Source: DASREM01 sp035652095 (GTDB taxonomy: Bacteria; Acidobacteriota; Terriglobia; Terriglobales; Acidobacteriaceae). From it: DNA of 13,733 bases. The DNA lies in the NCBI GenBank assembly GCA_035652095.1, contig DASREM010000022.1, positions 1 through 13,733 of the forward strand, read 5' to 3'. Shown piece by piece: positions 1 to 5,949 of the stretch (its first letter is position 1; each line of letters opens with the position of its first letter). The notes beneath the pieces are model-generated. The model did no database searches, was not told the DNA's origin, and was given only the letters and a program-made list of their open reading frames with translations. The translations under genes and the position numbers were made by a program.

Positions 1-107
1 ATGACAGTCGTCCTCACCGATCTCTGGGAGAACGAACGCCGAGTGAGTTCGCCTGCCAAATCGCTTGCAAGGGCGATTTGCCAGGCTCACAAACCGTCGG
101 AAACTAA
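1..107 (+). CDS. IS3-family transposase (OrfB), C-terminal end, partial
   Basis: The frame beginning at base 3 reads DSRPHRSLGERTPSEFA, followed by a short tail and a TAA at 105-107. The pattern RPHxSLGxxTPxEFA is the hallmark of the C-terminus of IS3-family DDE transposases, where it follows the catalytic core. Only 34 codons are in the window, so the catalytic residues cannot be seen. An inverted repeat in the tail (43-90, core stem CAAATCGC/GCGATTTG) can fold into a hairpin. The gene ends 16 bp before the IS right terminus. The same frame is hidden behind an ATG at base 1 in another frame, which I reject as coding. Confidence 0.85.
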   Translation, partial: DSRPHRSLGERTPSEFACQIACKGDLPGSQTVGN

Positions 108-123
108 CTCTGGGAGTGTTACA
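98..123 (+). repeat. IS3-family right terminal inverted repeat (IRR)
   Basis: The reverse complement begins TGTAACACTCCCAGAGTTAG and continues TTTCCG. It matches the presumed left terminus at 13615-13640 at 18 of 26 positions, including an uninterrupted GTTAGTTTCCG. Both ends start with TG, as expected for IS3-family termini. This places the element boundary at 123/124, exactly inside a reading frame on the other strand. Confidence 0.7.
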
Positions 124-289
124 GAATAAGGGGACCGATCACTTCGTCTGAAATCATACTCAGCTTCGTTCCGAAAGAGGGGATCAGGTCACTGCAAAAG
201 AATGATGGATCGTCTCCGTAGTCATAAGGCCAGGTCTGTTCGCTCAGAGCACGATGGAGTGGGGCTTTCAGCGCCGATGGAGTAATCAC
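119..289 (-). pseudogene. Second cistron of an unknown pair, truncated by the IS3 insertion
   Basis: A minus-strand frame opens with GTG at 289-287, which overlaps the TGA (288-286) of the upstream gene in a GTGA arrangement typical of translational coupling. It starts VITPSALKAPLHRALSEQTW and continues through PYDYGDDPSFFCSDLIPSFG, with the composition of a real protein. The native sequence ends after about 55 codons at base 124, where the IS3 terminus begins. The TAA stop (121-119) is supplied by the IS inverted repeat (TGTAACAC). I do not recognise the family. The missing C-terminal part, if still present, would lie on the far side of the IS outside the window. I am fairly sure it was coding and sure that it is cut. 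Confidence 0.65.
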
Positions 290-774
290 TGATCGATCGG
301 TTCGCTTTTCAGTAACCTGATCTCTGGCAAGTTGTAGGAACCGACGTCAATGAGATGATTTTGACAGACTAGCTTGAAATGCCTCACTGGTAAGACGTGG
401 TTGCCCGTGTCACGAGCTAGATGATCAAGAAAATGAGACTTGGTGTACACCCGAAACAGCCTCCCCGAGTAAACCTCTCCCTCATGGCTTCCACTGGATC
501 CCGCCACTTCGTCGGTGACGAGATAACCGACATAGCCGCTCCATCGCAGTTCGAAGGTTTTGGACCCTTCAAATTTCGTAACTGGGGCGGCCCCCCTGAG
601 GATTTCAGCTAATGAACCTGTGGGGTCTTGCCTCCGTATGGTTTGACTTCGATCCGCAGCTCCCTCCTCGACCACTAGGCGTAGCCAGTTCTCATCGGGT
701 TCTGAGATTTCACGGAGAAAGAGATACTTAGCCCGGTCCAATAATTCGAAAAGTTCATTCTGGGTCGACGTCAC
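286..774 (-). CDS. Hypothetical protein, first gene of a coupled pair
   Basis: A 162-residue soluble protein with no signal peptide or membrane segment and no family that I recognise. The start is GTG at 774, chosen because GGGAG lies 6 bases upstream on the minus strand. The middle of the protein (about residues 70-145) alternates aromatic and charged residues (FELRWSGYVGYLVTDEV, YSGRLFRVYTKSHFLDHLA, HFKLVCQNHLIDV), which suggests a compact alpha/beta fold. The N-terminus (LFELLDRAKYLFLREI) looks helical. Its stop overlaps the GTG of the next, IS-truncated gene, so the two were probably co-translated and functionally linked. The RAYT element ends only 43 bp upstream, so the native promoter may have been displaced. 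No function can be assigned. Confidence 0.7.
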   Translation of the reverse strand: MTSTQNELFELLDRAKYLFLREISEPDENWLRLVVEEGAADRSQTIRRQDPTGSLAEILRGAAPVTKFEGSKTFELRWSGYVGYLVTDEVAGSSGSHEGEVYSGRLFRVYTKSHFLDHLARDTGNHVLPVRHFKLVCQNHLIDVGSYNLPEIRLLKSEPIDQ

Positions 775-817
775 AGCTTCTCCCGTTCCGTTTCACTCCG
801 CATATCTGATTTTCGTA

Positions 818-930
818 AGGGGGCTGGCCCACCCTTTCTGAACTCCCATCCTAAACCAGGGTTGCCCCACCCCTTCGGCTCGCGATGCTCGCTCAGGGCA
901 AGCTTTTCGCGGTTTTTCGAAAGGTGGGCA
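818..930. repeat. Left arm of the long inverted repeat around the RAYT gene
   Basis: About 113 bp whose reverse complement matches 1562-1672 nearly base for base. The shared blocks include TGCCCACCTTTCGAAAA, GCGAAAAGCTTGCCCTGAGC, GAGCATCGCGAGCCGAAGGG and GGGCCAGCCCCCT. Near the centre is a REP-like core (CCCTGA, GCGA-GCA-TCGC, AAGGG) that can itself form a small hairpin. A few single-base differences and a 1-bp indel separate the two arms, mostly in the outer third. Confidence 0.9.
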
Positions 931-978
931 TGGTCAGCCGTCACAGCGCGATAAAGGGGGTCATCTTAGCATTTTGGC

Positions 979-1545
979 GTGCCGACAGGTCTCAAGCGAT
1001 ATTACGGTGCCGGGTATCTGCACTTCATCACTTTCAGTTGCTATCAGCGGCGACCGATCTTAGGGACTGCACGACGGCGCGATCTCTTTCTCGAAATCCT
1101 GGAGCAGGTGCGCCGGAGTTATAAGTTCGTGATCGTCGGCTATGTGGTCATGCCGGAGCACGTGCATTTGCTGCTCGGTGAACCGGAACGCTCCAACCCG
1201 TCGGTTTTGATTCAGGTGCTGAAACAACGCTTCAGCCGGCGGCTGCGGCGAGGCATACGAAGAGCACATCCGGCGCAGGGCACGTCGTGGAAGGAAGAAC
1301 CGCCCGCCGTATGGCAGCGGCGTTTTTACGATTTCGTAGTGTGGACCGAACGCAAGCGAATTGAGAAGTTGCGATACATACACCGCAACCCAGTGAAGCG
1401 GGGATTGGTGCAAAAACCGGAGCAGTGGAAATGGAGCAGCTACCGCGCCTATGCGTACGGCGAACGCGGACCGGTGCTGGTGAATGAGCAATTGCCGGCA
1501 AAGTTAAAGCTGAGCGGTCGGGCGACGAAGATGGCCAAATCGTAA
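979..1545 (+). CDS. REP-associated tyrosine transposase (RAYT, Y1_Tnp family)
   Basis: A 188-residue single-strand-type HUH transposase related to IS200/IS605 TnpA. RAYT enzymes cut and join REP-type hairpins through a tyrosine-DNA link. The sequence opens with GTG, giving MPTGLKRYYGAGYLHFITFS, the usual RAYT N-terminus, which supports this start. The metal-binding HUH motif is H61-V-H63 in MPEHVHLLL, and the likely nucleophile is Y133 in KLRYIHRNPVKRGLV. Length is typical of the family. The gene sits alone between about 110-bp inverted repeats and shows no frameshift, so it looks functional. RAYTs are usually thought of as domesticated single-copy genes serving dispersed REPs. Here the long arms make it look like a discrete mobile unit. 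Confidence 0.92.
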   Translation: MPTGLKRYYGAGYLHFITFSCYQRRPILGTARRRDLFLEILEQVRRSYKFVIVGYVVMPEHVHLLLGEPERSNPSVLIQVLKQRFSRRLRRGIRRAHPAQGTSWKEEPPAVWQRRFYDFVVWTERKRIEKLRYIHRNPVKRGLVQKPEQWKWSSYRAYAYGERGPVLVNEQLPAKLKLSGRATKMAKS

Positions 1546-1561
1546 CTTGTCGAGAGCATCG

Positions 1562-1672
1562 TGCCCACCTTTCGAAAACCGCGAAAAGCTTGCCCTGAGC
1601 GAGCATCGCGAGCCGAAGGGGTGGGGCAACCCCGGTTTATGATGAAGTTCGGAAAGGCTGGGCCAGCCCCCT
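1562..1672. repeat. Right arm of the long inverted repeat around the RAYT gene
   Basis: Mirror copy of 818-930, starting 16 bp after the RAYT stop codon. The inner half (TGCCCACC to GGGGTGGGGCAAC) is almost identical to the left arm. The outer third is more diverged. A transcript crossing the whole unit could fold into a very long stem. Confidence 0.9.
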
Positions 1673-2209
1673 ATACCGGGGGGATTATGATGCCAAGTCA
1701 TGGTCACGTCGCCATCGGACTTGGCATTCAGGATGCTAGAACGTTCGGCCCGTGCAGTGAGTTACTGACCTCTTGATTGTGTCTTCCCCTATTTCCCCGA
1801 GGGTTCTTCGAGCGAGTGACGGCCAGAGAAGCACAATCGAAAAGACCGAGATAGTTGGTGAAAAATCGCGATTACGCTCACAATCTCTTGGTGCTCTGCC
1901 GTGCAGCAGCTTTCCGAAGCCGCTAGAACGCCAGAAGCAAACCGGCGAATGCTCAAACCACAAACAGAGTTGGGGGAACAAGCACGAGCAAAACGCCTGC
2001 GAGAGGATCCTCGACATCAAACACCAGGAGTCTTACGCGGAGAATGGAGCTTGGAGTGGCGATCGTCCGTGCTCCCTAGTCCTTGAATACGATCATCCAG
2101 CCGATTGGGGTTACTACGACAGTATTTTCGACAAAACCTGGAAAAAGCGGCTGCCGGAGCGCTGTCGAAGTCTCAAATAAAACGACGATATACTTCTTCA
2201 CAACCCATC
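1673..2209. other. 537-bp stretch without a convincing gene; contains a 38-nt hairpin
   Basis: Frames here have the composition of non-coding DNA. A GTG-started 61-codon frame (1901-2086, VQQLSEAARTPEANRRMLKP...) is mildly protein-like, but I see no ribosome binding site and recognise no family. At 1690-1727 there is a 10-bp inverted repeat ATGCCAAGTC / GACTTGGCAT with an inner ATGG/CCAT pair, not followed by a T-run. Near the end, TATACT (2189-2194) could be a -10 box for the next gene, but I see no good -35. Confidence 0.5.
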
Positions 2210-2665
2210 ATGAAGCGCCACGCGCTCATCTTCGGTCTGGTCGGCGGGCTGCTGATCGCCACCCTGCAATACACAGAATACCGTTTCGTCGTCATCGAGC
2301 ACTCCGTCGAGCTCTACGGCGCGCTGGTTGCCATCCTGTTCGCGAGCTTCGGTATCTGGCTCGGCCTGCGTATCACGCGTGGTCGCGAGACTATCCGCGA
2401 AACGGTCGTGATCAGGGAAGTACCTGTCGCCGCCGAGGCCTTTGCGCCCAATGTGGCCCAGCAGCAGAGCCTCGGGATCACGGCCCGCGAGCTAGAAATC
2501 CTCACCCTGATCGCCCGGGGGTTCAGCAATCGCGAGATCGCCACGCAGCTTTTCGTTTCCGAAAACACGGTCAAGACACATTGTGCGCGCGCCTTCGACA
2601 AGCTGGGAGCCGCCCGCCGCACGCAGGCCGTCCAGCGCGGTAAAGAACTGGGCCTGCTGCCTTGA
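2210..2665 (+). CDS. Membrane-anchored LuxR-type helix-turn-helix regulator
   Basis: A 151-residue protein with two predicted membrane segments (about residues 5-22 and 33-53), a linker, and a C-terminal GerE/LuxR DNA-binding domain (about 88-148). Typical LuxR HTH features are visible: LTARELEILTLIARG-like LGITARELEILTLIARGFSN, then REIATQLFVSENTVKTH and KLGAARRTQAV. There is no receiver or ligand-binding domain, so the membrane part probably senses or tethers. I chose ATG 2210 (MKRHALIFG) because it opens directly on the first membrane helix; the frame is open further upstream, but that part is not protein-like. No clear Shine-Dalgarno is visible, so a leaderless or weak start is possible. 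The next gene, a DUF4199 membrane protein, lies 119 bp downstream on the same strand, and the two probably work together. Confidence 0.85.
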   Translation: MKRHALIFGLVGGLLIATLQYTEYRFVVIEHSVELYGALVAILFASFGIWLGLRITRGRETIRETVVIREVPVAAEAFAPNVAQQQSLGITARELEILTLIARGFSNREIATQLFVSENTVKTHCARAFDKLGAARRTQAVQRGKELGLLP

Positions 2666-2708
2666 CCGCGTCACCCGAAAGCATGATTTCCGCTGGTTGC
2701 GCGCAAAA

Positions 2709-2724
2709 TCATCCGAAAGGATGA
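2709..2724 (+). other. GNRA-tetraloop hairpin between the LuxR-type gene and DUF4199
   Basis: TCATCC-GAAA-GGATGA is a perfect 6-bp stem with a GAAA tetraloop, in the 119-bp gap between two co-directional genes. No T-run follows, so it is not an intrinsic terminator. It could be an mRNA processing or stability element. Confidence 0.3.
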
Positions 2725-2784
2725 CGACAACCTGCCCCCTTCCGCCGTATCGTGACTGCATCCTCAGTCGCACCAGGAGCTCAC

Positions 2785-3336
2785 ATGAAGAAAACAGTCC
2801 TCACCTTCGGCCTCATCGCCGGCGTCATCATCTCCGTCCTGATGGGCGGCTCGCTTCTGCTTGCCGACAAGATCGGCTCCGGCCACAGCATGGCCCTCGG
2901 CTACACCATCATGGTGGCGTCGTTCCTGCTCATCTACTTCGGCATCCGCAGCTACCGCGACAATACCCTTGGCGGTCAGATCTCGTTTGGACGCGCCTTC
3001 GCCTGCGGCATCCTGATCACCCTTATTACCACTATCTGCTACGTCGCCATGTGGGAGGTCCTCTACTTCAAGTTCATGCCCCACTTCATGGACGGCTACT
3101 TCGCCGCGCAGATCCAGAAGGTGCAGTCCGCCGGGCTCGACCCCGCCGCCACCGCGGCGCAGGTCGCCGCCATACAGCACTCACAGCAGCTCTATCAGAA
3201 CCCGTTGGTCAACATGGCCTACACCTTCATGGAGCCGCTGCCCGTCGGCTTGATCATCACGCTTATCTCCGCTGCCATCCTCCGGCGCAAGGCCCGAGTC
3301 GAACCTACCGGCGCTACCGCGGCCATGACCACGTAA
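2785..3336 (+). CDS. DUF4199 family membrane protein
   Basis: A 183-residue integral membrane protein of unknown role. ATG 2785 is chosen because AGGAG lies 6 bases upstream and the protein then starts MKKTVLTFGLIAGVIISVLM, directly in a membrane helix. Four hydrophobic segments are visible (about residues 5-27, 38-55, 70-95 and 145-166). A cytosolic-looking motif, GIRSYRDNTLGGQISFGRAF (53-72), sits between helices 2 and 3 and is characteristic of DUF4199. A helical loop (about 100-140) lies between helices 3 and 4. The preceding gene is a membrane-tethered LuxR-type regulator, and a strong terminator follows directly, so this is the end of a two-gene unit. The DUF4199 protein might be the sensor or target of that regulator, but this is only inference from position. 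Confidence 0.85.
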   Translation: MKKTVLTFGLIAGVIISVLMGGSLLLADKIGSGHSMALGYTIMVASFLLIYFGIRSYRDNTLGGQISFGRAFACGILITLITTICYVAMWEVLYFKFMPHFMDGYFAAQIQKVQSAGLDPAATAAQVAAIQHSQQLYQNPLVNMAYTFMEPLPVGLIITLISAAILRRKARVEPTGATAAMTT

Positions 3337-3340
3337 GAAA

Positions 3341-3371
3341 AGTCGGGGAACAAACCCCGACCTTTTGTTTT
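3341..3371 (+). terminator. Rho-independent terminator, probably bidirectional
   Basis: A perfect 7-bp GC-rich stem GTCGGGG / CCCCGAC with an AACAAA loop is followed by C then TTTTGTTTT. It begins 5 bases after the DUF4199 stop. The minus strand reads the same stem followed by TTTTCTTA, so it can also end transcription of the convergent S41 peptidase gene, whose stop is at 3430. Confidence 0.9.
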
Positions 3372-3429
3372 CCGGTGAAGGCAGCCTCTGCGGGCTTGCA
3401 CGCGGGGAGGCCGTGGCCCAGATTTCCTG

Positions 3430-4743
3430 CTACTGCTTGCTCCATTGATACGGGAACAGCTTGCCGGCCTCGTCGGCAGTCATTTTGTAACCCAATGTTT
3501 CGGCGGCGTGCGCGAGCACAGGATCGCGATTGGCGGCGAGATCGGCGGCGGTGGGAAGCACCGTTTCATCCGGGACCACGCCATGGTGTTCCAGGCTCAC
3601 GCCATCCTTCATGATCAGGTCAGCGTCGGTAATGGACGCGCCAAAGAAAGCAATCGTCTGAGTGCCGGTCTGATACCGGTAATGCATGGACTCCATTACG
3701 CTGCCGGAACTGGTATCGCCCATTACCACGCCGCGCTTCTCAACCTGCACAACCCGAGCAAACAATTCCGAGGCGGATGCCGACCGGCTGTCTACCAGTA
3801 CCACGACTTTCCCGTTGTAAGGATTGCGATGAGACTTCGCCACGAACGGTTTGGTGTCATTACGCCTGACCCGGTCCGCGATCTTGACCTCGTTCTCGAA
3901 CAAACGCCCGAGCAGGGACTGCAGGCTGTCGACGGCTCCGCCTCCGTTCCCGCGAAGGTCCACGATCATGGCTTTGTGCTTGCGGGCGCGGCCTATCATG
4001 TCGTCGGCTTCGGAGTCGCTAAAGAGAAAGCGGCTGATCTTCAGCACGTATAAATCGCCAAGTTCCTGCCAGCGGGTTCTCATGCGCCGGTCTTCATCTT
4101 CGTAATCGCGGATGATTTCGGAGATGTCATTGCCATTACTCAGGTCCTTGACCTGCAACATAGGCTGCATCTTTGCCAAGACTTCGAGTGGACGGTCGGC
4201 GCCCGACGGGCTGCGAAGTTGAAGATGAAGCGAGGCCTGGGGGCGCAAGCTCTCAAAGACGTACTGCATCTTCCATAAGTTGTCGCGGGAGGGAGCGAAG
4301 CCGTTAATGGTGAGCACCTCATCGCCCGGCTTTAAGCCCTTTCCCTCGGCATCGCTCCCGGGGCGGACCCGAAGGACAAAGCAACGATCGCCAATCATTG
4401 CGGTCTGATACCCGAAGTCGTGGCGGTAGGGTCGCGATGGCGGAAGAAAGAAAGTATGCGAATCATTGAGCGCATCGAGCGCGCCCGCGATGTGCGAGAG
4501 CGCCATATTAAAAGAAGGCGAGCTGTCGATTTTGTTCCTGGCCTCGGCGACCCGGGCATTCCAATCCAAGCCGTGGAATTTGGGATCGTAGTAATGTTTG
4601 CGTACATCATCGGCGATCATCTGCAGCATGGAGCGGGCGCGATCGCGATCGAAGCCGGAAAGTTGAGCGGGCTTGTCCTGGGCGGCGGCAATGTTGCCAG
4701 ACAGTAACAGCACTAAGCAGATAGAAGTGGCGAACTTCTTCAT
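3430..4743 (-). CDS. Secreted S41-family peptidase with PDZ domain
   Basis: A 437-residue exported protein. ATG 4743 is chosen over the longer frame because GGGGAGGAG lies 5 bases upstream and the protein then begins with a signal peptide (MKKFATSICLVLLLSGNIAAAQ). An N-terminal helical region (about 30-105) precedes a PDZ domain (about 115-190; GLKPGDEVLTINGF) and the S41 core (about 228-395). Core motifs are DLRGNGGG (262-269) and SASASELFA (321-329), which holds the expected nucleophilic serine. The lysine of the Ctp subfamily, usually in a GKG motif about 25 residues later, is absent: the sequence is GDTSSGSV. This fits the tricorn/S41B-C branch better than CtpA. Substrate unknown; it probably acts in the periplasm. 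It has its own promoter and a 5'UTR hairpin. Confidence 0.88.
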   Translation of the reverse strand: MKKFATSICLVLLLSGNIAAAQDKPAQLSGFDRDRARSMLQMIADDVRKHYYDPKFHGLDWNARVAEARNKIDSSPSFNMALSHIAGALDALNDSHTFFLPPSRPYRHDFGYQTAMIGDRCFVLRVRPGSDAEGKGLKPGDEVLTINGFAPSRDNLWKMQYVFESLRPQASLHLQLRSPSGADRPLEVLAKMQPMLQVKDLSNGNDISEIIRDYEDEDRRMRTRWQELGDLYVLKISRFLFSDSEADDMIGRARKHKAMIVDLRGNGGGAVDSLQSLLGRLFENEVKIADRVRRNDTKPFVAKSHRNPYNGKVVVLVDSRSASASELFARVVQVEKRGVVMGDTSSGSVMESMHYRYQTGTQTIAFFGASITDADLIMKDGVSLEHHGVVPDETVLPTAADLAANRDPVLAHAAETLGYKMTADEAGKLFPYQWSKQ

Positions 4744-4755
4744 GGAGACTCCTCC

Positions 4756-4784
4756 CCGATCACCTCGGCAGATGGGGTGATCGG
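4756..4784 (-). promoter_or_regulatory. 5'UTR hairpin touching the S41 gene's ribosome binding site
   Basis: On the minus strand, CCGATCACC pairs perfectly with GGTGATCGG (9 bp, 11-nt loop). The 3' arm ends at 4756, at the start of GGGGAGGAG, and AGGAG is the ribosome binding site for the ATG at 4743. A structure this close to the SD could modulate initiation, or the palindrome could be an operator just downstream of the promoter. Confidence 0.5.
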
Positions 4785-4812
4785 CCGGGGCGTCCCCCCT
4801 CAATTGAGAGCG

Positions 4813-4841
4813 AGCATAGAACAGGAACTCGGAATCCACAA
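4813..4841 (-). promoter_or_regulatory. Candidate sigma-70-type promoter of the S41 peptidase gene
   Basis: TTGTGG (4841-4836) and TATGCT (4818-4813) are spaced by exactly 17 bp on the minus strand. Transcription would start near 4806 and give a leader of about 60 nt that includes the 4756-4784 hairpin. Confidence 0.45.
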
Positions 4842-4895
4842 GGCAGCAGTGCGCGGCAGGGAGGACCCATTCCCAAAACGAAAAGTGCTTTACAT

Positions 4896-4910
4896 TGTGT
4901 GATTTACACA
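4896..4910. promoter_or_regulatory. Palindrome TGTGT-N5-ACACA in the divergent promoter region
   Basis: TGTGTGATTTACACA lies between the divergent S41 and transglycosylase promoters, about 35 bp upstream of the latter's -35 box. Size and symmetry are like a CRP/FNR-type operator, though the half-site is not the classic TGTGA/TCACA. It could serve either gene. Confidence 0.3.
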
Positions 4911-4944
4911 GATTACTCCGATGGTTCTACTCCCTTTGGGCAGA

Positions 4945-4973
4945 TTGTTCCCCTCCTCCAACCAGCCTATAAT
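4945..4973 (+). promoter_or_regulatory. Promoter of the lytic transglycosylase-amidase operon
   Basis: TTGTTC (4945-4950), a 17-bp spacer and a perfect TATAAT (4968-4973). The predicted start near 4980 leaves a leader of about 80 nt before ATG 5062. No other promoter-like sequence is seen before the amidase gene. Confidence 0.6.
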
Positions 4974-5061
4974 CGGGGACACTCTGGTAAGGATTCTCCG
5001 TCAGGTTCCGGGTGGGTAACACGAGGGCTGTTTTGTGTCTTCGTGACGACAATACCCGGCT

Positions 5062-5892
5062 ATGCGAAAGCACCTGCAACCCGCCCTGATGGCAATGACC
5101 GTAATCGCGACCTTCCTTTCCCTCACGATGCCACAAGTGCAGGCACAAGCCGGCAATAGTCGGATCAATGCGACCACCGACGATAGCGGACGGACGGTTT
5201 ACACCAACGACTGGACTCCGCAGAGCGGGTCCCGGACGGCGGCCCTGGCGAGTCGGCGCAGTTCGCTCGCGTATTGGAGCGTGACCGACCATCGCTGGAA
5301 ACCGGTTCCGACCGCGAATGTTCGAGCGGCACGATCGGCTGCGGCGGAAGTGGGCGAATTCCTGGGTTCAACCGAAGCGGCCCCCATGCCAACGGTGAGC
5401 AATGGGCGTCCGTTCTCGCAGCAGGACGTGGATGCTGCCATTGAGAAAGCGGCAGCCCGGCACAACGTGGATCCGAACCTGGTACGAGCGGTGATCAAGG
5501 TGGAATCCAACTTCAATCCCAACGCGGTCTCCCGCAAGGGGGCGATGGGACTGATGCAGTTGATGCCGTCCACGGCGCGATCGCTGAACGTTTCGAACCC
5601 GTTCGATCCGGAGCAGAACGTGGATGCCGGCGTACGCCACCTGAAGAAACTGATGGAAAACTATGGTGGCGACGTAAAGCTGACGCTCGCTGCATATAAC
5701 GCAGGCGCAGGAGCGGTGGCGCGCAGTTCCGGGGTCCCGCACTACGCTGAAACCCGGAATTACGTGAAAAAAATCACGCAACTGTACTACGGGGGAGACT
5801 CCGGGATCCGCATCCTGGGAAATCCGGTGCACGAACCCGTGCGGGTGCAACGAGATGCCCGAGGTGTGCTGTACATCAGCAACACCGACTAG
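5062..5892 (+). CDS. Lytic transglycosylase, SLT domain, exported
   Basis: A 276-residue exported enzyme that cleaves the MurNAc-GlcNAc bond of peptidoglycan. The order is a signal peptide (about 1-29), a short region with DSGRTVYTND (41-50) resembling the small DUF4124-like modules often placed before SLT domains, a low-complexity linker, and the SLT (Slt70/MltC-type) domain (about 118-242). Catalytic Glu148 lies in VIKVESNFNP. Supporting motifs are GLMQLMP (163-169), NVDAGVRHL (186-194), LTLAAYNAG (208-215) and RNYVKKI (233-239). The C-terminal 30 residues (VRVQRDARGVLYISN) may be another small cell-wall module. The amidase gene follows 57 bp downstream on the same strand, so the pair is likely one operon that cuts glycan and then peptide. 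All catalytic residues that I can check are present. Confidence 0.93.
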   Translation: MRKHLQPALMAMTVIATFLSLTMPQVQAQAGNSRINATTDDSGRTVYTNDWTPQSGSRTAALASRRSSLAYWSVTDHRWKPVPTANVRAARSAAAEVGEFLGSTEAAPMPTVSNGRPFSQQDVDAAIEKAAARHNVDPNLVRAVIKVESNFNPNAVSRKGAMGLMQLMPSTARSLNVSNPFDPEQNVDAGVRHLKKLMENYGGDVKLTLAAYNAGAGAVARSSGVPHYAETRNYVKKITQLYYGGDSGIRILGNPVHEPVRVQRDARGVLYISNTD

Positions 5893-5949
5893 GGTAGCCG
5901 GCATCTGTTTAAGGGCGCGGTACAAACGCAAGGCGATTACGGCGGTACA

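Larger units (their letters stand above)
818..1672. mobile_element. RAYT unit bounded by ~110-bp inverted repeats
   Basis: The RAYT gene and its two long inverted arms form an 855-bp unit. I see no obvious target-site duplication at 817/1673, which fits the single-strand chemistry of Y1 transposases. The left end lies 43 bp upstream of the start codon of the minus-strand gene at 286-774, so insertion may have altered that promoter. A 38-nt hairpin (1690-1727) lies 17 bp beyond the right end. Confidence 0.75.

Noticed and set aside
43..90. Hairpin with stem CAAATCGC/GCGATTTG considered as a terminator
   Set aside because: It lies within the transposase coding tail and no T-run follows.
1..129. 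ATG-started 42-codon frame from base 1
   Set aside because: A different frame of the same strand encodes the clear IS3 transposase C-terminus (RPHRSLGERTPSEFA); this one is a shadow.
1232..1606. Minus-strand frames across the RAYT gene and its right arm
   Set aside because: They lie opposite the RAYT gene, which has clear catalytic motifs, and have no recognisable features.
1901..2086. GTG-started 61-codon frame with mildly protein-like composition
   Set aside because: No ribosome site, no recognisable family, overlapped by an equally long unrelated frame; could be a decayed gene but not supportable.
2583..3614. 343-codon plus-strand frame over the DUF4199 gene
   Set aside because: Arg/His/Pro-rich composition typical of a GC-rich shadow frame; it overlaps a well-supported gene and a terminator.
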